Shown here piece after piece: positions 1 through 12,000 of a DNA stretch of 64,000 bases (its first letter is position 1; every line of letters starts with the position of its first letter). The notes under the pieces were generated by a model. The model did no database searches, was not told where the DNA came from, and saw only the letters and a list, made by a program, of their open reading frames with translations. Source of the DNA: SHWB01 sp050246875 (GTDB taxonomy: Bacteria > Pseudomonadota > Alphaproteobacteria > UBA6615); NCBI GenBank assembly GCA_050246875.1, contig JBFWVF010000011.1:1-64000 (forward strand), in the 5' to 3' direction. The position numbers were made by a program, and so were the translations under genes.

Positions 1-3000
1 ATTGGCCGTGTAGGTCCACGTCCCGTCCGCGCCCACCGTCAGCGTGCCGTACTGCGTCGACACCGTCGCACCGGCCGCCGCCGTCGCCGCATCGCCGTTG
101 ACGTCCGTGTAGCCGAACGACTGCACCACCGCGTTGTCGTCGTCCGCGCCCAGCGTGTCGTTCGACAGCACGTTGCCCGTCACCGAGCCGCCGTCCTCCG
201 CAAGCGTCACCACCGCGTCGTCCACCGCCGTCGGCACATCGTCCACGACGAACACGTGGAACAGCGTCGACCCGGTCGAGCCCGTGCTGCCCTCGATCTC
301 CAGCGCCAGCGGCACGTCGTAGCTGTTGTTGCCGGAGGCGTAGGCGTGGTCGATGTTGCCGTCCAGCGTAAACGTGTAGGTGTAGCTGCCGCCGCCCGTG
401 TCGCCGATGGCGACCGTGAACACCGGGTCGCCATTGCCGTCGGACGCTGTCAGGGTCAGCCCGTCTGGCGAGACCGCGTAGGTCACCGGCGAGCCGTCGG
501 CGGTGAGGTTGGTATCGATCAGTTCCTGCGGAATGATCAGACGGACCGGCATGACGGCGGCAGGGCCGTTGTTGCCGTAGTCGGTCACGATCGGGAAGCC
601 GACCGTCGTGTTGCCGCTGCCCGATGAGCCCGTCTCGTGAATGGTATTGAGTTCGTCTTCCTCGACCTGACCCGCCGGCGCCGAGACGAAGATCGAATCC
701 TCGCGCATGCGGATCTGCTGGATGGCCGTCGAGAGGTCGCCGTCGCCATCGGTCAACGTATAGGTGAAATCGTCCTCGACGACGCTCTCCGGCGCCTCGG
801 CGCCACTGACGTAGGTCCAGGTGCCGTCGGCGTTGACCGTCAGCGTGCCGTACTGCGTCGCAACCGTCGAACCGGCTACTGCCGTCGCCGGCGCGCCAAG
901 CGCGTCGGTGTAGCGGAACTGCACGATGCCGGCACCGTCGGTGTCGACACCGATGTCGTCGTTGGCCAGCAGGTTCGGCGCGCCCTCGCCCGTGCCGATG
1001 ACGTTGCCGCCCTCGACCACCGTCAGCAGCGGATCGTCGACCGCGACAGGCAGGTCGTCCGTCACCCGCACCTGGAACGTCGCGGTGGCGACGTCGCCGT
1101 CGTAGTCGGTGACGCGGATGCCGAAACCGAGCGTCTCGAGGTTGGCGCCGGCGCCGAGGTCGTGGTCGAGGTTGTCGCGCAACGTGAAGGTGTAGCTGCC
1201 CGTCGCCGCGTTCAGCGCCACCGTGAAGATCGTCCGGCCGGCGGCCGTCGCGACGAGGCTCGCGCCCGAGACGGCATAGGTGAGCTGGTCGCCGTCCGAC
1301 GTCAGGCCGACTGGCGCGCCCTGTCCGGGCGTGAACGAGAAGCCCGCGGCGGCATCGACAACGCCGGCCGCGGTCGCCGCCACGCCGACGACCGACACCG
1401 CCGTCGCGGTGCCGAGGCCGGCTTCCGACAGCGAGGCCGCCGCACCTGCGGCGATCGTCGGCAGATCGTCGACGACGTTGACGGTGAAATTCGCCGTGGC
1501 GACGTCACCGTCGTAGTCCGTGACCCGCACGCCGAAGCCGAGCGACTGCAGGTTCGCGCCGCTGCCCGGGGCGTGGTCGATCTGGTCGCGCAGGGAGAAA
1601 GTGTAATCGCCCGTCGACTGGTTCAGCGCGACGGTGAAGACCGTGCGGCCGCCAGCCGTGGCCGCGATGCTGCCCGCCGAAACGGCGTAGCTGATCGCCT
1701 GACCTTCCGAGGTCAGGCCGCCCGGCGCGAGCTGGCCGGTCGTGAAGCTGAAGGTACCGGTGGCATCGACAACACCCGAGGCCGTGGCGGCCGTGCCGGT
1801 AACCGAGGCGGCCGTCGCGCCTTCCAGCGTCGTTTCGGACACCGACGTCGCCGCTCCGGCGGTGAGAGTCGGCAGATCGTCGACGACCTGCACCGTGAAG
1901 CTGGCCGTCGCGGCGTCGCCGTCATAGTCGGTGACGCGCACGGCGAAACCGAGCGACTGGAGGTTCGCGCCGCTGCCCGGCGCATGGTCGAGCTGGTCGC
2001 GCAGCGCGAAGGTATAGCTGCCGGTCGCCGTATCGAGGCCAACGGTGAACACCGTGCGGCCGCCAGCGGTGGCGACGATGCTCGCGCCCGAAACGGCATA
2101 GGTGAGCTGCTGGCCTTCCGACGTGAGGCCGACCGGCGCCGACTGGCCCGTGACGAAGCCGAAGGTCGAGGGCGCATCGACAACGGAGGAGGTGACGGCC
2201 GAGAGACCGGTGACAACCGCCGCCGTCGCCGCCTCGAGCCCCATCTCGGAGACGGTCGCCGCGGCACCCGGCGTGATGTCCGGCAAGTCGTCGACGACAC
2301 GCACCTGGAAGGTCGTGGTCGTCGTGTCGCCGTCGAAATCGGTGACGCCGATGCCGAAGCCCAGCGAGTACAGGTTGGCGCCGTTGCCCGGCGCATGGTC
2401 GAGCTGGTCGCGCAACGTGAAGGTGTAGCTGCCCGACACGCTGTCGAGACGGATGTCGAACACCGTGCGGCCGCCCGCGGTCGCCACCAGGCTGGTGCCG
2501 GAAACGGCGTAGCTGACCTGCTGCCCCATCGACGTGAGGCCCACCGGCGCGCTCTGCGCTGTCAGACCGACGACACCCGGACCGTCGACCACGCCGCCGA
2601 AGGTGACGGCAAGACCGGACACCGCCGTCGTGCCACCACCAGAGAGGGCGTTCTCGTCCACCGTCAGCGTCTGGAACGGCGCCACCGTCGGCAGGTCGTC
2701 GACCACCGTGACCTTGAAGATGCCCGACGCCGTGTCGCCGTCGAAGTCGCGGACGTGCACGCCGAACGACATTTCGAGCTGGTTGGCACCGCCACCCGGC
2801 GCATGGTCGATCTGGTCGCGCAGCGTGAAGGTGAAGTTGCCCGACGACGGGTTGAGGCCCACCGTGAACACGGTGCGACCGCCGGCCATGGCGACGAGGT
2901 TCGTCGCGCTGACCACGTAGCTGACGGCGACGCCCTCGGAGGTCAGGCCGACCGGCGCGGCGAGCGACGGATTGAAATTGTACGTGCCGGCGCCGTCGAC

Positions 3001-6000
3001 GACGCCCGACGCCACCACCGACAGTCCCGTCACCGACGGCGCGCTCAGCACTTCGAGCGACTGCTCGCCGATGGCGACTTCGCTGCCCTGCGAAACGGCC
3101 GGCAGGTCGTCGATCACCTGCACGGCGAAGGTCGTCGACGCGGTATCGCCGTCGTAGTCGGTCAGCGACACGCCGAAGCCCAGCGAAAGCTGGTTGGCGC
3201 CGCCACCCGTCGGATGGTCGAGCTGGTCGCGCAGGACGAAGGAGTACTGGCCCGTCCCGGCATCGAGCGACACGGTGAACACCGTCCGCCCGCCGGCCGT
3301 CGCCACAAGGCTCGTGCCCGACACGGCATAGGTGAGCTGCTGGCCTTCCGAGGTCAGCCCCACTGGCGCCGACTGCGGCGTGAAGGCGTAGCTGCCCGTC
3401 GCATCGACGAGGCCCGCCGGCGTCGCGGCGATACCGCTCACGACAGCTGCGGTCGCACCTTCCAGCGTCACTTCGCTGACCGTCGCAGGGCTGCCCGCCG
3501 TGAGGCCGGGCAGATCGTCGACCACCTGGACGGTGAACGACGTCGAGGCCGTATCGCCGTCGTAGTCGGTCAGCGAAACGCCGAAGCCGAGCGACTGCAG
3601 GTTGGCGCCACCGCCCGGTGCATGATCGAGCTGGTCGCGCAGCGTGAAGGAATACTGCCCGCTGTTCGGATCGAGCGTGACGGTGAAGACCGTGCGCCCG
3701 CCCGCCGTGGCGACGATGCTGGTGCCCGACACGGCATAGGTGAGCGGCTGGCCCTCGGAGGTCAGGCCCACCGGCGCCGACTGGCCGGACAGGAACGCAT
3801 AGGTACCGCTGGCGTCGACCATGCCGACCGGCGTGGCGGCGATGCCGCTGACGACGGCGGCAGTAGCACCTTCCAGCGTCGTCTCGCTGACCGTCACGGC
3901 GCTGCCGGCGGCGATGCCCGGCAGATCGTCGATGACCTCGACCGCGAAGCTCGTCGTCACCGTGTCGCCGTCGAAGTCCGTCACCTCGACGTCGAAGTCG
4001 AGCGGCAGATCGTTGGCGCCGTCGCCCGGTGCATGGTCGAGCTGGTCGAACAGCATGAAGGAGTAGCTGCCGGTCGTCTCGTCGAGCTCGACCGTGAACA
4101 CGGTGCGGCCGCCGGCCGTCGCCACCAGCGTGCCGCCGGACGCCGTGTAGGTGACCGGGTCGCCGCCCGAGGTCAGGCCCGGCGGCGGCGTCTGCGTGGT
4201 GACGAAGCCGAAGGTCGCCGGCCCGTCGACCTCGCCCGCCGGAACGGCGGAAATGCCCGTCACGGTGGACGGACCGGTCTCGAGGGCGGTCTCGCTGATC
4301 GTCGTCGTGAGGCCCGGCGTCGCATCGGGCAGGTCATCGACGACCTCGACCGTGAAGCTGGTCGAGACGGTGTCGCCGTCGAAGTCCGTCACCTCGACGT
4401 CGAAGTCGAGCGGCAGGTCGTTGGCGCCGCCGCCCGGCGCATGGTCGATCTGGTCGAACAGCGTAAAGGAGTAGCTGCCGGTCGTCGTGTCGAGCTCGAC
4501 CGTGAACACGGTGCGGCCGCCGGCCGTCGCCACCAGCGAGCTGCCGGAAACCGTGTAGATGACCGGGTCGCCACCGGAAGTCAGGCCCGGCGGCGGCGTC
4601 TGCGCGGTGAGGAAGCCGAAGGTCGCGGGCCCGTCGACGACGCCCACCGGAATGCCGGAAACGCCCGTCACGGTGGACGGACCGACCTCGAGGTCGGTTT
4701 CGCTGATCGTCGCGGGGCCGCCAGGCGTCACGTCCGGCAAGTCGTCGACGACGTCGACGGTGATGGTCCCGGTCGCCGTCGAACCGTCGCCGTCCTGGAC
4801 GACGACGCGGAAGGGAATGTCGGGAATGACGTTCGGGCCGTCACCCTCGGGGTGATCGAGGGGCCCGGTCAGCACGAAGGTGTAGCTCCAGCCGCCGCCG
4901 GGGTTGCCGACCTCGACATGGAAGATCGGGTCACCGCCGGGGCCGGCGGTAGCGGTGATCGTCTTGCCGTCGGGCGACAGCTCATAGACCAGCGGCGTGC
5001 CGCCGGAGGTCAGGCCCATGCCCGGCAGCTCGGGCGGGATGCCCAGCGTCACCGGATCGTCGGGATGCGGACCGTCGGGGCCGAAGTCGACGTCGATCGG
5101 CCGCGTGATGGTGCCCTCGGGCGTGCCGATGTCGGGTTCGTAGACGATGCCCGGATCGCCCGGCACGGACGGGCCGCCCGGCGAATCGTCGGTGATGGCG
5201 AGGGCCTGCACGGCGGTCGATGTGTCGCCGTCGCCGTCGACGAGGACGTAGGTGAAGTCGTCGTGGACGGGCGAGCCGCCCGAGTGGTCGGCCGCGCCGG
5301 GGACATAGCTCCAGCTGCCGTCGGCACTGACCGTCAGCGTGCCGTGCTGGGTGATGACGGTGCTACCGGCAACGGCCGTCGCCGCGGCGCCGTTGGCGTC
5401 GGCGTAGATGAAGGACTGTACCGCGGCACCGTCGTCGTCGGCGCCGAAGGTGTCGTTGGCGAGCACGTTACCGGTCACCGGCGCCGAGGCCTCGGCCAGC
5501 GTGATCAGCACGTCGTCGGCGGCCGTCGGCACGTCGTCGACGACCGAGACGTGGAACTCGGTCGTGGCCTCGGTGCCGAAGAGATTCTCGATGACGAGGC
5601 CGATCGGCAGCGACAGCGCGTTGTTGCCGAGACCCGGCGCGTGATCGAGATTGCCGTCGAGGGTGAAGGTGTAGCTCCAGCCACCGCCGGCATTGTCGAC
5701 GACAACGGTGAACACGCTCTCCCCGGCGCCGTCCGTCGCCGTCAGCGTCTGGCCGTCGGGCGACACGGCATAGGTGACGGGCGAACCGTCGGCCGTCAGC
5801 GCGAGGTCGATCAGCGCCTGCGGGATGGTCAGGTTGACCGGATCGGTGGAAGGACCGGCGCCGCCGAAATCGGTGGCGATGGCCTGCACGACCGTCGTGT
5901 CGCCACCGGCGACCGAACCCGTGTCTTCGCCCGTCGCCAGCTCGGCCTCGTCGACGACCGTATCCGGCGCCGTGGCTTCCAGCGTGCCGTCGAGACGCAG

Positions 6001-9000
6001 CAGGATGCTCTGCACCGCCGTATCGGTGTCGCCGTCGCCATCGATCAGCGTGTAGGTGAAGTCGTCCGTGACCTCGCCATTGGCGCGGGTCGGATCGGCC
6101 GTGTAGGTCCAGCTGCCGTCGGCACCGACGGTCAGCGTGCCGTAGAGCGTCGTCACCGTCGTTCCGGCCACGGCCGTCGCCGCCGCGCCATTGGCATCGG
6201 TGTAGGCGATCGACAGCACGCCGGCATTGTCGTCGTCGGCGCCGATGATGTCGTTGCCGAGCAGGTTCGGCGCGCCGTCGCCGGTGCCGGCGACGAGGTC
6301 GGCGCCTTCCAGCAGGACCGTCGCATCGTCGGTCGCGATCGGCGCGTCGTCGAGCACCGTGACGACGAAATCGTCGACCGCCATCTGGCCGTCGCCGTCG
6401 CCCGGGATGGTCGTCGTTTCGGTGTCGATGTGGGCGCCGTCGAGCGAGCCTTCGCCGCAGGCCTCCCAGCAGGTGAGGAAGCCGTTGGAACCATAGTTGG
6501 TGTTGAGGGCGGCGACCGGCGTCAGCCAGATGCCGAGTTCCTCGCCGATGGCCATGCCGTCCCAGCCGAAGCTGCCCGGATACAGCGGCACATGTGCGTT
6601 GATGGCCGTGACGTCGATGTCGAAGCTGAAGGTGTAGTCGTCGCCGCTGACCGACTTCGTCGCCGAGTGGATCCAGCTGTCGTCGTTGAGCGACGAGACG
6701 ATGCGATCCGGCGTCTGCGTGCCGTAGTTCGGCTTGCCGTCGCGCCAGCTCGTCTGCCCGTTCTGGCCGTTGTAGCCATAGACGGTGATCACCGGCTGCG
6801 GGCCGGTGGCATCGAAGTAGAGGATGGCGAGCTGGCCGGCAGCCCCGTTCGGACTCGCGCCGTCGCTCAGCACCAGCGTGAAGCCGCCCGGGTGGTAGGC
6901 GCTGTTCTTGTCGATCGTCACCTCGAACGACAGGCGCTGCGTGTCCGGGTTGTAGTCGACGCCGACATGCTCGAGGTCGCCGGCATCGTCGTCCGGAGTC
7001 ATGTTGCCCGACGGCGTCAGGCCCGGGATGACCTGGCTGAACAAGTGCGTATGGTCGGCATGGGCCGAGACGGGCAGATCGTCCTCGGTAATGCCGTCCT
7101 GCCACGGGATCAGCACGCCCTCGCCCGGCCCGTAGCCCGACGGGTGGTTGTTGCCCGCCTTCACCGTGACGGCGAGCAGCTCGTGGTCCGGGTAGTACTC
7201 GTCGATGAACGCCTGCAGCGGCACGTCATCGATGTCGCGCGTGCCGCCGTGCGACTTGTCGGGGAAGCTGTCGATCTTGACCTTGATGATGTCGCCGTCG
7301 CCGTCGTCGAGATAGAGGACGACGTTCGAGATGTCCTTCTTGAATGGCGCATGGTCGACGCCCGCCGTCCAGTCCCACGAATGCTCGACGACATCGGTCG
7401 CGCCGCCGGCATCGGTGATCTTCAGGCTGAATGGAATGTCGAGCGGGTTCTTGCCCTGGACCACGTCGTGGTCGAGGTTGCCGGTCAGCTCGAAGGTGTA
7501 GCTCCAGCTCGTGCCGCTGCCGGCAAGCGACAGCACGAACACGCCTTCGCCACGCGAATCCGTCGCCGTGATCGACAGTCCGTCGGGCGACAGCGCGTAG
7601 CTGATCGGGAAGCCGTCGGCGGTGAGGTTCAGGTCCAGCAACGCCTGCGGGATCTGCAGCATCACCGGGTTGGTCGGCGACGGTCCGTTGTCGCCGAAGT
7701 CGACGGCGATCGTGCCGGTGATGATCGGCTGCTCGGTCTGGTCGGTGCCCTGATCGGCCGCCGTGTCGAGGTCGTCCTCGGCGACGATCGTGTCCTGGGC
7801 GGTAACGCCGATTTCTCCGGCCGCATAGGCGCGGAAGGTCTGCAGCGCCTCGGAGACGTCGCCGTCGTGGTCCTGCAGGGTATAGGTGAAGCCGTCGAGC
7901 AGGGCCGGCGCGCCGGGGTTCAACGCGCTGGTCAGCGTGTAGGTCCAGGTGCCGTCGGCATTGACGCGCAGCGTGCCGTTGTCAGTCGTGACCGTGCTGC
8001 CGGCGTTTGCCGTGGCGGAAGCGCCGTTGATGTCGGTGTAGGTGAAGGAGATAACCGTGCCGGGCTCGTCCTCGCCGACATTGTCATTGGTCATGACGTT
8101 GCCGGTGACGACCTCGCCGCTCGCCGTGAGCTCGACCAGCGCGTCGTCGAAGGCTTCCGGGAGGCTGTCCACGATGCCGGCGGTAAACGTCGCGGTCGCG
8201 GTCGAACCGTCGGCATCCTTCACCTGCACGCCGAACGGAATGCCATCGAGAATGTTGGCGCCGCCGCCCGCCGGGTGGTCGATCTGGTCGGACAGCGTGA
8301 AGGTGTAGCTCCAGCCGCCGACGCCGCCATCCTGCAAGGTGACGCTGAAGACCTCGGCCCCGCCGGGACCGGCCGTCGCCGTCAGGGTCAGCCCGTTGGC
8401 GGAGAGCCCGTAGACCAGCGGCGTGCTGCCGGTGGTCAGGCCCATGCCGGTCAGCGCTGCCGGAATCTGCAGCACGACCGGATTGCTGGCCGCCGGGCCA
8501 TCGGGGCCGAAGTCGATGTCGAGCGCGCGAACGGCACTGGTCGAACCGACTTCCAGCGCGGCCTCGGACACCAGCACCGGCGTCACGGTCGACCCGGGCG
8601 TGCCCGTCCCGTCGTCGGGCGGCTGCGGCCCTTCGTCGGTCAGGACGATGGGCTGCGCCGCCGTCACCGTGTCGCCGTCGCCATCGACCAGGACGTAGGC
8701 GAAGTCGTCGTGCACCGGCGCACCGCCGGGGTTCACCACCGAAGCGTCGGCCGTGTAGGTCCAGTTGCCGTCCGCGCCGACCGTCAGCGTGCCGTGCCGC
8801 GTGTCGACCGTCGCGCCCGCCGCGGCGGTCACCGTCGCGCCGGCCTCGTTGACGTAGGAGAAGGACTGCAGCGCGGCGCCATCGTCGTCGGCACCGACCG
8901 TGTCGTTGGCCAGCACGTTGCCGGAGACCGTGCCGCCGTCCTCGGCAAGCGTCACCGTCGCTTCGCCCACGGCCACCGGCACGTCGTCGACGACCGCCAC

Positions 9001-12000
9001 CTCGAACTGCGCCGTCGCCGTATTGCCAACGGCATTGGACAGGAGGAGCCCGATCGGCAGGTCGACATCGTTGGCGCCAAGACCCGCAGCGTGATCAAGG
9101 TTGCCGTCGAGCGTGAAGGTGTAGCTCCAGCCGCCACCCGCATTGTCGATCACGACCGTGAAGACGCCGTCGCCGGCGCCGTCTGTCGCCGTCAGCGTAT
9201 GGCCATCCGGCGACACGGCGTAGGTGACCGGCGAGCCGTCGGCGGTCAGCGCGAGATCGATCAGTGCCTGCGGCACGGTGAGCTGTACGGGGTTCGCACC
9301 CGGGCCGCTGAGACCGAACTCGGTGGCGATTGCCTGGACCACTGTCGTATCGCCGCCGCCGGCCGTGCCGGTGTCGGCAGCGGTCGCAAGCTCGGCCTCG
9401 TCGACCAGCGAATTCGGCGCCGACGCGCCGGGCATTTCGTCGCTCGGATTGATGACGAGATCGAGCTGTTCCCAGTTGCGCGCCGTCAGATCGAACACGG
9501 TGAAGGTGAAGACATCGCCCTGGCCGGTCGGCGAGGACGGGTCGGAATGCGTGTTGAGGAAATCGAGGAAGTCCGCGATTTCCTGCTGTACCTCGGCATT
9601 GGCCCATTCCAGCGCCGTCAGCTCGATGCGCAGCGTGTCCCAGCCCGAGCCGCCGTCGTAGTGGTCGGTCGCGCCAGCGTTCTCCGCGGCGACATAGATG
9701 CCGAGGTCCGTGCCGCCCATCGCATAGACGGTGTCGTTGCCGGCGCCGCCGTCGACCGTGTCATCGCCCGCGCCGTCGCCCGGGCCGTCGCGATAGGAGT
9801 AGTTCACCTGCTGCAGCAGGAAGTCGCTGCTGTCCGAGGTGATCTCCTGCGAGCCGCCGTGCTCGCCGATGTCGTACAGTTCCTCGATCTCGGCGGCGCT
9901 CAGCGTCTCTCCGGTGATCATCACCTCGTCGATCTCGCCCTTGAAGAACGAGTCGACGTTGTCGCAACTCCCGGAGCTGCTGTTCATGGTGCTGGCGCCG
10001 ATGACCATCGGCTCGCTGTTGCCGTAGCCGCCGGAACTATTGTCGAGACCACCCGTGTAGCTGTTGGTGTCGACGAGATCGCCGTCGACATAGAGCTTCA
10101 GGCCGTTGTTACCAAAGGTGACGGCGACATGGTGCCAACCATCGGTGATGGCATTCGATGACGTGCAGACGTAGTAGCTCGAGGTCTTCGACTGCAGACG
10201 GACAACGAGCTGGCAGCCATCGAGATAGACGGAAATATGACCACCCTGGCCATACCCTGACGCGTCCTTCGACAGCAGACCCTGAACGCCACTCAGCCGG
10301 TCCGGCTCGAACCACAGCGAAATGGTGCCGGAGTCGAGCTTGAAGTCGTTGTCGTGGCTGATCTCGACGTAGTCGTTGGAGCCATCGAACTTGACGGCCT
10401 TGTCGCTGTCGCCCTCCAGCGCACCCGTCTGGCCGAGCGACGGATTGTTGCGATAGCTGCCGTCGTGGTCGTTGCCGGAGATGTCCTGCGCCGTCGAGCC
10501 GCCGGTCTCGCCAAGTCGCCAGTAACCGACAGGGTCATGGCTCTGGACCGTGTCCGAGTAGCTGGCCGAACCCGCGCCCGGGCCCTGCACGAAATCGCCG
10601 TTTTCGTCGACATACGGGTTGGCCCGCAGCTTCAGCGTGTCGAAATCGACGCCGGCATCGACCGCGACACTGAGCAGGCCGGACGAACTGTTGGCCGTGA
10701 AAACGCCGGTATCGACCAGTACGCCGTCGTCGTATGCCTCCCAGACGCCCTGCTCGCGGTAGCCCATCTCGGGGCTGAAGAACCACGTCAGGTCGAACGA
10801 AACGTCGAAGACGTCGCGGCCGAAATCGACCGTGATCGTCTCGGAGACGTCGTGCGTCGGGTTGTAGCCGGTCTCCGCGGTGATGTACGGCCCGGGCGCC
10901 GAGGCGCCCGACGCGCCGATGCCATCGGCATGCAGGCCGACATTGCCCGCCGTCGACGAGGTCAGCACACCGCTCGTGCCGACATTCTGCGCCGTGATGG
11001 TGACGCCGCCCCAGTAGCTGGCGAAGTTGCCGCCGGTCAGCACACCGCGCGGGGCACCCACCAGCGCATCGACGATCAGGCCGCCGTTCGGGTCGAAGGC
11101 GTCGCCGTAGATCGTGTCGTCGCCGGCATTGCCGTCGAGCGTATCGTCGTCGCCGTCGCCCCAGATGATCTCGCCGAGCGCGCCGCCCTGGACGCTGTCG
11201 TTGCCCTGGCCGGCATGGAATTCGTTCTGCGTGTCGTAGCCGGCGCGGTCAGCCGTGGCCTGGTCGTACGGCAGCACGACGATGTCGTCGCTTTCCAGCG
11301 CCGCATGCTGCGTGCCGTCGAGATAGGTGCCGGCAATGACGAAATTGAGGTCGACCGTGTCCGGGTTCGGCGTGAACAGCGGCGGCAGTTCGCCGACGAT
11401 GGTGATGTCGACGTCCTCGAAGTTCGAGGCGTCGAGGCCGAGCAGCGTGGCGTTGAACCAAGGCCCCGAATCCGTCAGCGGGTTGCTGTTGGCCGCGATG
11501 AACGCCTCGAGCGCGGCGATCTCCGCCGCCATGCCCGGCTGCAGGTAATCGACGATCGAGATCTCGACGTGCAGCGTATCCCAGCCGGTGCCGCCCTCGA
11601 GAATCTCGCCGGCGCCGCCTTCGCCGTAGACGAAGAAGACGTTGTCGCTGCCGCCGCCGCCATGCACCTCATCGATGCCGGCGCCGCCATACAGCATGTC
11701 GTTGCCGCCCTCGCAGGCGACCGTCTGCCAGGTGAAGGCAATGCCACTGATGAAGTAGTCGGAGGAATCGGAGTTGCCGCTCTGGCCCTCGTCGTAGGTC
11801 GTCGCCGACATCACCAGGCGGTCGAAGGTGGCGCCGCCGCCGAGGGTGACGAGGTGCGAGGTAACGTTCTCGCCGGCAGGCGCCTCGAAGGTGCCCTCGC
11901 CGACGAGCTGACCGTTGCGGTAGGCCTGCCAGCGGGCGACCTCGCCGCCATTGCCTTCGGTCTCGAACAGGTTCGACACCGACACCGTCGCATCGACGAC

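Noticed and set aside
1050..4759. CRISPR array suggested by regular spacing
   Set aside because: The repeats are long coding units in frame, with no spacers.
5468..7105. A minus-strand open frame of 545 codons
   Set aside because: It lies in another frame of the same strand as the giant gene and reads as Arg/Gly-rich noise.
637..10161. A plus-strand open frame of 3174 codons
   Set aside because: It is codon-aligned antisense of the giant adhesin gene. The sense gene avoids TTA, CTA and TCA codons, so the complement lacks stops; its product is low-complexity Arg/Gly/Val sequence.
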